DNA from: Pedobacter yulinensis
Lineage (GTDB): Bacteria > Bacteroidota > Bacteroidia > Sphingobacteriales > Sphingobacteriaceae
Direction: 5' to 3'
Assembly: GCF_003029735.1 (NCBI RefSeq)
Contig: NZ_KZ686270.1
Coordinates: 310,001-374,000, forward strand
DNA: 64,000 nt
Shown here: piece by piece, positions 1 through 8,149 of the stretch
Layout of the letters: the number at the start of each line of letters is the position of its first letter
Numbering within the stretch: the stretch's first letter is position 1
The notes under the pieces: generated by a model
Databases searched by the model: none
What the model was told of the DNA's origin: nothing
The model's input: the letters and a program-made list of their open reading frames with translations, nothing else
Program-made: the position numbers and the translations under genes

Positions 1-304
1 AAGCCTGCAGTGCGTAATGGTACTTATAGACAGTCGGCACGAGCCGCAGCAGATCGATCTTGATTTCTGTTACTGGCTCGGCGAATGCGGCCTGCCCTTT
101 GCCATTGTGTTTACCAAGGCCGACAAACAGGGCGCCGGCAAAACCGACCAGAATGTAGCCAAATTCCGAAAGTCGCTTTCAGCCTGGTTCGAGGAAATAC
201 CTCCGGTATTCGTTACCTCTGCCGAAAAAGGTGAGGGGCGCGAAGAACTGCTTGGCTTTATTGAAGAGGTAAACAAAGATTTTGTGTTACCCAAGCTTTC
301 CTGA
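1..304 (+). CDS. engB: Ribosome biogenesis GTP-binding protein EngB/YihA, C-terminal part
   Basis: Partial gene cut by the left edge; the reading frame is open from base 2. EngB (YsxC/YihA) is a TRAFAC-class GTPase needed for assembly of the 50S subunit in the cytoplasm. The visible part has the DSRHEPQQIDL stretch typical of the family after G3, then TKAD (the G4 base-specificity motif, NKxD-like) and TSAEKGEG (G5). The P-loop and switch regions lie outside the window. The last codons overlap a consensus promoter for the next gene. Family assignment is secure; nothing can be said about the missing N-terminus. Confidence 0.93.
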   Translation, partial: SLQCVMVLIDSRHEPQQIDLDFCYWLGECGLPFAIVFTKADKQGAGKTDQNVAKFRKSLSAWFEEIPPVFVTSAEKGEGREELLGFIEEVNKDFVLPKLS

Positions 305-312
305 TACTTTTG
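281..312 (+). promoter_or_regulatory. Bacteroidetes-type promoter for the ubiA-like gene
   Basis: TTTG (281-284), 20 bases, then TACTTTTG (305-312) matches the Bacteroidetes -33/-7 consensus TTTG/TAnnTTTG exactly. It lies across the end of engB and would start transcription near 319, about 24 bases before the next ATG. Inferred from pattern only. Confidence 0.6.
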
Positions 313-342
313 TAAGTTTTTAATCGCAGAAGACCTGATTTA

Positions 343-1209
343 ATGAAAAAATACTTCTCACTTGTGCTCTTCGCCCACTCTATATTTGCCATGCCATTTG
401 CGCTGATCGGCTTTTTCCTGGGAGTGAGCAGCGCTGATGCACCATTTTCCTGGCTCAAATTGTTGCTGGTGGTTCTGTGTATGGTCTTTGCCAGAAATTC
501 GGCCATGGCGTTTAACCGCTACCTGGACCGCGATATTGACGCACGCAACCCGCGTACGGCCGACCGCGACATTCCTGCAGGTCGCATTTCTGCCAGAGAG
601 GCTCTGCTGTTCGTGGTGATCAACTGCGGTTTATTCATGGCCGCAACCTGGTTCATCAATCCGCTGTGCTTTTACCTCTCGCCTGTGGCGCTGTTTGTGG
701 TCTTGTTTTACAGCTACACAAAACGTTTCACGGCACTTTGTCACCTGGTGCTCGGGCTGGGGCTGGCGCTTGCTCCGATCGGCGCATACATTGCCGTAAC
801 CGGTCACTTTGATCTTGTTCCACTGCTCTACTCGTTTACCGTATTGTTCTGGACCGCGGGCTTTGATATCATTTATGCGCTGCAGGACGAAGACTTTGAT
901 AAACAGGAAAAACTACATTCCATCCCCTCGTTGCTGGGCCGGCGGCGGGCGCTACAGGTGTCGGTTTGGCTGCATGTTCTGTCGGCTGCCTGTGTAATCG
1001 CGCCTTTGTTCTTCAGCACCTTTGGTCCTGTATATTACGTCGGTCTTCTTTTTTTCTGCGCCATGTTGATCTACCAGCACCTGCTTGTTAAACCCGGCGA
1101 CATCAGTAAAGTTAACCGGGCATTTGCCACCACGAACGGCGTGGCTTCGGTAATTTTCGCCGCCTGTTTCCTTATCGATACACTCATCAGAACTTATCCC
1201 AATACCTGA
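343..1209 (+). CDS. UbiA-family polyprenyltransferase (MqnP/4-hydroxybenzoate polyprenyltransferase type)
   Basis: A 288-residue integral membrane prenyltransferase. Both Asp-rich motifs of the family are visible: N58-R-Y-L-D62-R-D-I-D66 (NxxxDxxxD) and D182-E-D-F-D186 (DxxxD), which bind the Mg-diphosphate of the polyprenyl donor. About eight or nine hydrophobic segments fill the rest. Bacteroidota make menaquinone, so the acceptor is more likely a menaquinone precursor (the MqnP role in the futalosine route) than 4-hydroxybenzoate; this is inference, since MenA would be a different subfamily. A consensus promoter precedes it, and its stop lies one base before the peptidase start, so the two are probably co-transcribed. 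Confidence 0.85.
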   Translation: MKKYFSLVLFAHSIFAMPFALIGFFLGVSSADAPFSWLKLLLVVLCMVFARNSAMAFNRYLDRDIDARNPRTADRDIPAGRISAREALLFVVINCGLFMAATWFINPLCFYLSPVALFVVLFYSYTKRFTALCHLVLGLGLALAPIGAYIAVTGHFDLVPLLYSFTVLFWTAGFDIIYALQDEDFDKQEKLHSIPSLLGRRRALQVSVWLHVLSAACVIAPLFFSTFGPVYYVGLLFFCAMLIYQHLLVKPGDISKVNRAFATTNGVASVIFAACFLIDTLIRTYPNT

Positions 1210-1210
1210 C

Positions 1211-2926
1211 ATGAACACACTGAGCATCCATAAAAAACCCCGCACCTGGGTACCCGCCGATCTTGAAATCAAATGGGAGAACCTGGAGCCGCTTTTCAAC
1301 GAACTTCTGGAGCGTCCGGTAGACAATGCCGAAGCGCTCGAAACCTGGCTGAAAAACCGCAGCGAACTCGAAGCGGTACTGGAAGAGGATTTTGCCTGGC
1401 GGTACATCAGGATGACCTGCGACACAGCCAATGAACAATTGGTGCAGGATTTCCAGTATTTCGCAACCGAAATTGAGCCAAAAATCGCGCCCCTGGGCAA
1501 CCAGTTAAATATCAAATTTACTGAGAGTCCATATTTACAGGAGCTTGATCAGGACAAGTATTTTGTCTACCTGCGCGGCATCAGGAAAGCGCTCGAGTTG
1601 TACCGTGAAGAAAACATCCCGCTGTTTACCAAACTGCAGGTTACGCAGCAGAAATACCAGTCCATTACAGGGGCCATGAGCGTTGAGATCAGGGGCAAAG
1701 AATATACCCTGGAACAGGCCGCCAATTTTCTCAAAGACCAGGACCGCGAGCTGCGGCAGCTGGCCTGGGAAACCATTCAGCAGCGGCGCATGACAGACAA
1801 AGACGAGCTGAACCTGCTGTTTGATGAATTGGTTAGCCTGCGCCACCAGGTGGCCCTGAATGCCGGCTTTGAAAACTACCGTGACTACATGTTTCAGGCG
1901 CTTGGCCGGTTTGACTACACCCCAAAAGACTGTTACGATTTTCACGAAGCCATAGAAAAAGAGATCGTACCGATTTTACAGGAACTGGCCGGGCAGCGCA
2001 GCCAGGCGCTGGGTCTATCCCCGCTCCGGCCCTGGGATATGGATGTCAGCACCAGCGGTAAACCTGCGCTCAAACCCTTCCAGAACGGCAGCGAACTGAT
2101 CGACAAAAGTATTGCCTGCTTCAATAACATCGATGAACGACTTGGCGAAAAACTGGCTGCAATGAAGGCCAACAACCTGTTCGACGTGGAAAGCAGGAAA
2201 GGCAAAGCGCCCGGCGGGTACAATTATCCTCTGGCAGAAACAGGCGCTCCGTTCATTTTCATGAATGCTGCCAACTCGTTCAGGGATCTGACCACCATGG
2301 TGCACGAAGGCGGCCACGCTGTGCACACCTTTCTGACCGCAAACCTGGAGCTGAACGATTTTAAACATTGCCCGTCTGAAGTGGCTGAACTGGCCTCGAT
2401 GAGCATGGAACTGCTTTCTATGGATAGCTGGCATGTTTACTTCGACAAAGAAGAAGACCTGCTGCGTGCGCGCCGGGAACAGCTTATCGATGTACTGAAA
2501 ACCCTGCCCTGGGTAGCTGTTATTGACCAGTTTCAACATTGGATCTACACCAACCCAGACCACAACCCCGCCGACCGTGACGAAGCCTTCAAACAGATTT
2601 ACAGCCGTTTTGGTGCAGCTTTCGCCGACTGGACCGGCCTGGAAGCTGCGTTCGGCAACGCCTGGCAGAAACAGCTGCATCTGTTTGAGGTCCCGTTTTA
2701 TTATATTGAGTACGGAATTGCCCAGCTTGGTGCCATTGCTGTGTGGAAAAATTACAAAGAAGCCCCCGAACGGGCACTTGAACAATACCTTGCGGCGCTT
2801 TCGCTCGGGTACACGCGCCCAATGAACGAGATTTATGAAACAGCAGGGATCAGGTTCGATTTCAGTGCAGCTTATGTGCAAAAACTTGCAGCGTTTGTGA
2901 AAGAAGAGCTGGATAAACTGGGTTAG
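1211..2926 (+). CDS. M3 family oligoendopeptidase (thimet/PepF-like)
   Basis: A 571-residue cytosolic zinc metallopeptidase of family M3, expected to cut short peptides during protein turnover. The zinc motif H365-E-G-G-H369 is present in the M3 context (MVHEGGHAVHTF), followed about 25 residues later by the E-x-A-S-M-x-M-E region that supplies the third zinc ligand. The N-terminal 200 residues are the usual all-helical half of the clamshell. There is no signal peptide. Length fits the shorter PepF-like branch (M3_9 type) rather than the 680-residue OpdA/Dcp type. It starts one base after the ubiA-like stop codon, with no SD sequence. Confidence 0.93.
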   Translation: MNTLSIHKKPRTWVPADLEIKWENLEPLFNELLERPVDNAEALETWLKNRSELEAVLEEDFAWRYIRMTCDTANEQLVQDFQYFATEIEPKIAPLGNQLNIKFTESPYLQELDQDKYFVYLRGIRKALELYREENIPLFTKLQVTQQKYQSITGAMSVEIRGKEYTLEQAANFLKDQDRELRQLAWETIQQRRMTDKDELNLLFDELVSLRHQVALNAGFENYRDYMFQALGRFDYTPKDCYDFHEAIEKEIVPILQELAGQRSQALGLSPLRPWDMDVSTSGKPALKPFQNGSELIDKSIACFNNIDERLGEKLAAMKANNLFDVESRKGKAPGGYNYPLAETGAPFIFMNAANSFRDLTTMVHEGGHAVHTFLTANLELNDFKHCPSEVAELASMSMELLSMDSWHVYFDKEEDLLRARREQLIDVLKTLPWVAVIDQFQHWIYTNPDHNPADRDEAFKQIYSRFGAAFADWTGLEAAFGNAWQKQLHLFEVPFYYIEYGIAQLGAIAVWKNYKEAPERALEQYLAALSLGYTRPMNEIYETAGIRFDFSAAYVQKLAAFVKEELDKLG

Positions 2927-2960
2927 TCAGGGCGCAGGCTTACATTTATTAAATTATAAT

Positions 2961-2968
2961 TAAGTTTG
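2961..2968 (+). promoter_or_regulatory. Candidate -7 element for the amino acid permease
   Basis: TAAGTTTG matches TAnnTTTG and lies 22 bases before the permease ATG. No clear TTTG box is found 19-22 bases upstream, so this is a half-site only. Confidence 0.35.
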
Positions 2969-2990
2969 GCGACAAACTTATTGGGCGCAT

Positions 2991-4940
2991 ATGTTCAAAA
3001 AACTATTCAGAAAAAAAACGATCGAAAAGATTTTGCTAGATGCGCAGCGGGGTTATGGCGAACACGACCATAGCCTCCGTAAAACGCTTGGCGTACGTGA
3101 CCTGACAGCCTTCGGCATTGCGGCCATTATCGGCGCCGGAATTTTCAGCACCATAGGCAAGGCCAGCGCCGATGGCGGTCCGGCAGTCATTTTTCTTTTC
3201 ATCTTTACGGCAATAGCCTGTAGTTTCGCCGCTTTTGCGTATGCTGAATTTGCCTCTATGGTTCCCGTTTCGGGAAGTGCTTATACCTACTCTTACGTGG
3301 CCTTCGGCGAACTTGTGGCCTGGATTATCGGGTGGTCGCTGATCATGGAGTATGCAGTCGGGAACATCACAGTCGCCATTTCCTGGTCTGACTACTTTAC
3401 AGGTCTCCTGTCATCGATCAATATACCGGCCCTGGACATCAAAGGCATCCATTTGCCCGACTGGATGACCATGGACTACCTGTCTGCCTACAATGGTCAC
3501 CTGCGGGCCGAGGCTCTTCAGAAAGCGGGAACAAATGCCCTCAATCTGGACGAGGCGACTGCGGTAGCCAGTAATGCCTGGAATACCGCGCCGACCATTG
3601 GCAGTTTTCATTTCGTGGCAGACCTTCCCGCATTGGGCATCATTATTTTCATTACCTGGCTCGTATACCGCGGCATGAAAGAGTCAAGAAATGCAAGCAA
3701 CGCCATGGTCGTTGTTAAACTGGCGGTGATCCTGCTGGTCATCTCGGTCGGCATTTTTTATGTGGATACCAACAACTGGAATCCTTTTGCCCCAAACGGG
3801 GTCTCGGGCATACTAAAAGGCGTTTCTGCCGTTTTCTTTGCATACATTGGTTTTGACGCCATCTCGACTACTGCCGAAGAGTGCCGTGACCCGCAGCGCG
3901 ATCTGCCCAGGGGCATGATGTGGGCCATCATTATCTGTACGGTATTGTATGTTGCCATTGCGCTCGTGCTGACAGGAATTGTCAATTACAAAAGCCTGGC
4001 CGTAGGCGACCCGCTTGCTTACGTGTTCGATAAAATAGACCTGAAGCTCATGAGCGGTATTATTGCCGTCAGTGCCATTTTTGCCATGGCCAGCGTATTG
4101 CTGGTTTTCCAGCTGGGCCAGCCCCGCATCTGGATGAGCATGAGCCGCGACGGCCTGCTGCCCAAAGCTTTTTCACGCATTCACCCGGTACACAAAACGC
4201 CTTCTTTTGCCACCATCGTGGTCGGTTTTGTGGTGGCAGTTCCCTCACTTTTCATGAATCTGACCATAGTTACCGATCTGTGCTCTATCGGCACGCTGTT
4301 CGCCTTCGTGCTGGTCTGCGCTGGCGTGCTGGTGCTGCAGAACCGGCCCGACGTAAAACGGGGCAGGTTTAGAATCCCTTACCTGAACAGCCGGTACATT
4401 ATTCCGCTGGCATTTGCCGCCTTACTTGTCCTTGCCTTTACGCGGTACAAGCAGGAAACGCTTGCCTTCGTAACGAATGAAGCAAAATTGAATGAGCCCG
4501 TTACCTTTGTAACCTCGCTTGACTCTGTCGAACTGGCTACCGTGCGCAGGGAGATCAGCACGTTTATGGCGCCGGTTATCCTGCCCAAAGGCAATATCGA
4601 TGCCGTGGCGTACCTGACAGACCTGAAAGCCGACCGCTATGCAGCCTTTATTAACCAGAGCAAAATAACTCAGGATAAAAAATACGAATCAGGATGGGCA
4701 CTGTTCAAGCATAAAATACCCATGTGGATCTTTTTGGCAATCTCTGTGGTCATTGCCGTTTTCTGTGTTACGCACAAACTCTCGCTGATTCCCGTACTGG
4801 GACTGATCAGCTGCCTGTATATGATGTGCGAGCTGGGTATATCAAACTGGATCGGCTTCGGCATCTGGCTGGTTATTGGCCTGGTTATTTACTTCATGTA
4901 CGGATACCGTCACAGCAAACTGCGCCAAACTGAGGCATAA
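2991..4940 (+). CDS. APC-superfamily amino acid permease (CAT/YfnA-like) with extra soluble insertion
   Basis: A 649-residue inner-membrane amino acid/proton symporter of the APC superfamily, closest in style to cationic amino acid transporters. The N-terminal signature GIAAIIGAGIFSTIG lies in the first membrane segment, and the EECRDPQRDLPRG motif follows TM6-7, both hallmarks of the CAT/YfnA group. It is longer than the usual 480-560 residues. A hydrophilic stretch of about 55 residues separates TM4 and TM5, and a second of about 90 residues (roughly 485-573) precedes the last pair of membrane segments. The substrate cannot be deduced from sequence. Confidence 0.88.
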   Translation: MFKKLFRKKTIEKILLDAQRGYGEHDHSLRKTLGVRDLTAFGIAAIIGAGIFSTIGKASADGGPAVIFLFIFTAIACSFAAFAYAEFASMVPVSGSAYTYSYVAFGELVAWIIGWSLIMEYAVGNITVAISWSDYFTGLLSSINIPALDIKGIHLPDWMTMDYLSAYNGHLRAEALQKAGTNALNLDEATAVASNAWNTAPTIGSFHFVADLPALGIIIFITWLVYRGMKESRNASNAMVVVKLAVILLVISVGIFYVDTNNWNPFAPNGVSGILKGVSAVFFAYIGFDAISTTAEECRDPQRDLPRGMMWAIIICTVLYVAIALVLTGIVNYKSLAVGDPLAYVFDKIDLKLMSGIIAVSAIFAMASVLLVFQLGQPRIWMSMSRDGLLPKAFSRIHPVHKTPSFATIVVGFVVAVPSLFMNLTIVTDLCSIGTLFAFVLVCAGVLVLQNRPDVKRGRFRIPYLNSRYIIPLAFAALLVLAFTRYKQETLAFVTNEAKLNEPVTFVTSLDSVELATVRREISTFMAPVILPKGNIDAVAYLTDLKADRYAAFINQSKITQDKKYESGWALFKHKIPMWIFLAISVVIAVFCVTHKLSLIPVLGLISCLYMMCELGISNWIGFGIWLVIGLVIYFMYGYRHSKLRQTEA

Positions 4941-5006
4941 CCTGAAAATCGCTACACCGGGAGCCTTAATTTTGTTTTAACACAGTCAAAAGAATTAAAA
5001 AAAACT

Positions 5007-5037
5007 TTTGCCCTTCAAAATTAATAGGTTATATTTA
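5007..5037 (+). promoter_or_regulatory. Bacteroidetes-type promoter for the small RNA
   Basis: TTTG (5007-5010), 19 bases, TATATTTA (5030-5037): one mismatch, at the last base of the -7 box. It points into the intergenic region with no gene on this strand downstream, which is why a non-coding transcript starting near 5043 is proposed. Confidence 0.55.
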
Positions 5038-5042
5038 CATAT

Positions 5043-5178
5043 AGTCTTCCGGGAAAAAGATAGATAACGTGGGTATGGTTCCGGAACGGGTCTTAAAGGC
5101 CCCCACAAGTTGTTCCCTCCTAGTTATCCCTATAGTTTGTTTTACAAACAAAGGCTCCATCCCCCGGAGCCTTTATTG
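5043..5178 (+). ncRNA. Putative structured small RNA with own promoter and terminator
   Basis: About 130 bases between the permease and kup that are bounded by a promoter and an intrinsic terminator and hold no plausible ORF. Visible pairings are nested: GATAAC (5063-5068) with GTTATC (5123-5128), GTGGG (5069-5073) with CCCAC (5102-5106), and GGGTC (5088-5092) with GGCCC (5098-5102) around a TTAAA loop. GTTCCGGAAC (5078-5087) is self-complementary. A small hairpin GTTTGT/ACAAAC lies just before the terminator. Size and a stem with an internal bubble would be compatible with a 6S-like RNA, but I cannot assign a family. It lacks the SRP RNA domain IV signature. The strand is set by the promoter. 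Confidence 0.5.
5150..5174. terminator. Bidirectional intrinsic terminator
   Basis: Perfect 9-bp stem AAAGGCTCC / GGAGCCTTT around a 7-base loop, T-rich on both sides. It can end the small RNA on the plus strand and kup on the minus strand. Confidence 0.8.
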
Positions 5179-5189
5179 TTTTACAGCGG

Positions 5190-7142
5190 TCAGACCGGGA
5201 GCCGGTTCAGTTCAATATCATCTGGCGTAACAAAGATTAGCGGCACCTTCTCCACATCCACGTAACTGCTGTCCAACCCGAAACTGCGTTCCTCAGAAAG
5301 ACTCAGGCGTTTCAGCACGAAGTAATAATCCATAATAGACCGCTCGTAGAAACCGAGTTTATTAAATTTAGACAGGTGTTTTTCAAGTAACACAAAGCGG
5401 AAATCGCCTGCAATTTTGTGCCGGTTCAGCGACGTGTATTGGCTGGTAATGTCGACCTCACCATTTTTAACCAGTTCCTCCACCACCTTGCGGTACAAAA
5501 GGTTAACACGTTGCTCAATCCTGAAGCCCAGCCTGAAGTCAATACGGATCAGTTTGCCCGGTATCAGGAACTCGACCTTATAGTCGGTTGTATAGGGCTC
5601 GTCCATCACATCGACGTGAACCAGCCAGTAGATATCGGCCCGCTTTGGCTCCTTTTGGATAATTGAATAAATAATCTTTGACTCGATCTCTGTTTTAAAG
5701 TTTGCGCTGGTCAGGTAAACGAGCTGGGAAGAATATTTTGGTACGCTGATATCTTCGCTTAGCTCGCTGATGATGGGGAAATAGTCTTCGATCTCCACAT
5801 ACTTTACAAAGCGATTCTTGATTTTCCTGGCTGCATACCAGGTCCACATGACACTGAAAAGCAGCGAGCCGATCAGCACGGTAACCCAGCCGCCATGCAG
5901 GAATTTGGCCACGTTTCCAACCAGGAACGTAAGTTCAATGACACCGTAAACAACAACGAAAATGGCAATGATGTAGACTGGTATCTTTTTCCGGCGCATG
6001 TAGGTGGCCACCAGGACCGTGGTCATGAGAAAAGTCAGGTTGATGGCCAGGCCATACGCCCCTTCCATTTTTTCAGACTCGCGCAGGGTAAGCACGATGA
6101 TGACACAGCCTATAAAGAGCAGCCAGTTAATGGACGGCACATAAAGCTGTCCTTTCTGATCGCTCGGGTAATTGATCTTGATCTTGGGCCAGAGGTTGAG
6201 CCTGACCGCTTCTGAAATAAGCGTGAACGACCCGGTAATCATGGCCTGGCTCGCGATGACCGCAGCCATGGTAGCCAGGATAACAATGGCAACCACATAA
6301 TTATCGGGTACGATCTCAAAGAAGGGGTTTACCTTGTCATAATTGCCCGAGTGGTGCATCATCCAAACGCCCTGCCCGAGGTAATTGATGATCAGCGTCG
6401 CTTTTACAAAAATCCAGCTGATGCGAATATTTTTACGGCCGCAGTGGCCCAGGTCTGAATACAACGCTTCGGCACCCGTTGTACATAAAAAAACGCCGCC
6501 CAGGATAACGAGCGCCATTGGGTTGGTAACCAGCAGGTGTACTGCATAATAAGGGCTCAGGGCCTTCAGAATACTGAGGTCCTGGAGCACAAAAATGCCA
6601 CCCAGGACACCGAGCACCGAAAACCAGAGAAACATGATCGGCCCAAAAAGCTTGCCGACCAGGTTGGTACCGAATTGCTGAATAACGAACAGCAGCACAA
6701 TGATGGCCAGCACAATCGGGATGACCTGAACCTGCGGAAACTTGACCTGCAACCCCTCTACGGCAGAAGTCACCGTGATACTGGGCGTAATGATTCCGTC
6801 GGCAAGCATGGCGCAGCCACCCACGATGGCCGGAATGACCAGCCAGCGTGCTTTTTTCCGCACAAGTGAGTAGAGAGAAAAGATGCCGCCTTCACCTTTA
6901 TTGTCGGCACGCAGCGTTACGACAACATATTTGATCGTAGTTTGCAGTGTAAGCGTCCAAATAATACAGGAAAGAGAGCCCAAAACCACATCAGGCGTGA
7001 TGTCTCCCCCGTTTCCTTTAACGCTGTTGAAGATGGCCTTCAGGGTATAGAGCGGAGATGTTCCGATGTCGCCGTAAACAATTCCTAAACTGATGAGGAG
7101 GCCGGCGGCGGTGAGTGTGTTTAAATTTTTGTGACTCGACAC
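5190..7142 (-). CDS. kup: KUP-family potassium uptake protein
   Basis: A 650-residue K+/H+ symporter of the Kup/HAK/KT family in the inner membrane. The N-terminal family signature GIVYGDIGTSPLY is intact in TM1, and GGVFLCTTGAEALYSDLGH (TM5-6 region) is another hallmark. About twelve hydrophobic segments are followed by a cytoplasmic C-terminal domain of about 180 residues. Length fits the bacterial family (620-650). The start codon is GTG; no in-frame ATG lies just upstream, and the N-terminus MSSHKNLNTLTAAGLL looks like other Kup proteins. A perfect promoter sits 20 bases upstream, so the leader would be only about 15 bases. Confidence 0.96.
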   Translation of the reverse strand: MSSHKNLNTLTAAGLLISLGIVYGDIGTSPLYTLKAIFNSVKGNGGDITPDVVLGSLSCIIWTLTLQTTIKYVVVTLRADNKGEGGIFSLYSLVRKKARWLVIPAIVGGCAMLADGIITPSITVTSAVEGLQVKFPQVQVIPIVLAIIVLLFVIQQFGTNLVGKLFGPIMFLWFSVLGVLGGIFVLQDLSILKALSPYYAVHLLVTNPMALVILGGVFLCTTGAEALYSDLGHCGRKNIRISWIFVKATLIINYLGQGVWMMHHSGNYDKVNPFFEIVPDNYVVAIVILATMAAVIASQAMITGSFTLISEAVRLNLWPKIKINYPSDQKGQLYVPSINWLLFIGCVIIVLTLRESEKMEGAYGLAINLTFLMTTVLVATYMRRKKIPVYIIAIFVVVYGVIELTFLVGNVAKFLHGGWVTVLIGSLLFSVMWTWYAARKIKNRFVKYVEIEDYFPIISELSEDISVPKYSSQLVYLTSANFKTEIESKIIYSIIQKEPKRADIYWLVHVDVMDEPYTTDYKVEFLIPGKLIRIDFRLGFRIEQRVNLLYRKVVEELVKNGEVDITSQYTSLNRHKIAGDFRFVLLEKHLSKFNKLGFYERSIMDYYFVLKRLSLSEERSFGLDSSYVDVEKVPLIFVTPDDIELNRLPV

Positions 7143-7162
7143 GTTTCGTTGATATGACGCGA

Positions 7163-7193
7163 CAAAATTAGCCTAATTAATTACTTCCACAAA
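7163..7193 (-). promoter_or_regulatory. Bacteroidetes-type promoter for kup
   Basis: On the minus strand, TTTG (7193-7190), 19 bases, TAATTTTG (7170-7163): an exact match to the consensus, with a predicted start near 7157. Confidence 0.65.
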
Positions 7194-7334
7194 CAATTGT
7201 CTGACAATTGCGTAGCCCTTCATGCGGGGTCCTGCAACGTCACGGCGCATGTTAAATTGTGTTAAATATTCAGGCTTTGAACAAAAACTTTAATTTCTTT
7301 GTTTTTATTTATACTTTTATGGCACGAACCTATA

Positions 7335-7847
7335 ATGAGACGACTCTTTAAAATAGCGCTCCCTATTGCTATGCCGGGAATACTCCTCCTGGTGTTTGCT
7401 ATGTCGTTCAGCGGTTACGCGCAACAGGACAGCATCCGGGTTGCCCTCCGGAACAAAGGAAAAAAAGCGGTCAAAGCACCTGAAATCAAGGCAAATATTA
7501 CCCCTTACAAATCATTTACAGGCAACAGCATTTCTTTCGGTACCGGATCCCTGCCCTCTAAAACGCAAAACCAAAAACAGGATAAACTGCTTACCGTGAT
7601 CAAGGTTTCACCCAATCCGGTCGATGCACAGGTTAACCTTGTTTACCGGCTCGAAAAAGAAAGCATTGTCTCTGTCAAGATCATGGACGTACTCGGCAAC
7701 GAAATCGTTACCCTGTCTAATGAACGGGTATCGTCGGGTGAACAGACAAAAAATTATACCATTCCCAGTCGCTTAAACCCAGGCATTTATTTTCTGCGCA
7801 TCGTTGCAGGCACTGACAATGTCGTAAAACGAATCTCTGTACTGTAG
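7335..7847 (+). CDS. Small secreted protein with T9SS type A C-terminal sorting domain
   Basis: Residues 1 to about 29 form a signal peptide ending near GYAQQ. The last 80 residues form a type A (Por secretion) sorting domain: a start like VIKVSPNPVDAQVNLVYRLE, a central KIMDVLGNEI, and a GIYFLRIVAGTD...VVKRISVL end. Such domains take cargo through the type IX secretion system and are cleaved at the cell surface. Only about 60 residues lie between signal and sorting domain, and they are low-complexity and basic, so there is almost no cargo. I chose ATG 7335 over the upstream TTG at 7299 because it begins the signal peptide. The function of the mature peptide is unknown. Confidence 0.78.
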   Translation: MRRLFKIALPIAMPGILLLVFAMSFSGYAQQDSIRVALRNKGKKAVKAPEIKANITPYKSFTGNSISFGTGSLPSKTQNQKQDKLLTVIKVSPNPVDAQVNLVYRLEKESIVSVKIMDVLGNEIVTLSNERVSSGEQTKNYTIPSRLNPGIYFLRIVAGTDNVVKRISVL

Positions 7848-8149
7848 TCAGGCCGCCTTTCTGCAGCGCCCGTTGGTTGCTGTCGCCCTACACCCATACC
7901 GTTCACTTAGTAAGTTACCAGGCACGTCATTGGCGCATCAGTAGCCAATGGCCGGTCCCCTGCGCCGGGCAAAGATGCCGTTCGGGTACGGGTCGTGTCG
8001 CCTTTTCACATCCGGTATGTCTGCGGCCCCGCCGCCTGACGGCATTGCTCAGGGTGGTGATTTTACTTTCAGGAGAGCCAGAAGTCGGTTAAAAGCACTA
8101 ATTTACGGGCATTTCAAATCCTTTGACCACTTAAAATCCTCATATATCC
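7848..8149 (+). other. 302-base non-coding stretch, no recognised gene
   Basis: GC-rich for an intergenic region in this window. Two plus-strand frames stay open (7877-8092 and 7948-8238), but both translate to Arg/Pro/Cys-rich sequence with no family resemblance, and the second runs into the next gene in another frame. I see no hairpin terminator, RNA fold or clear promoter. It may be decayed coding sequence. Confidence 0.4.

Noticed and set aside
2015-2881. 288-codon minus-strand frame opposite the M3 peptidase
   Set aside because: Antisense shadow of a gene with a clear HEGGH site; no recognisable fold.
5043-5178. SRP RNA (ffs) at the small RNA locus
   Set aside because: The GGAA loop region lacks the AGCAG asymmetric bulge of SRP domain IV.
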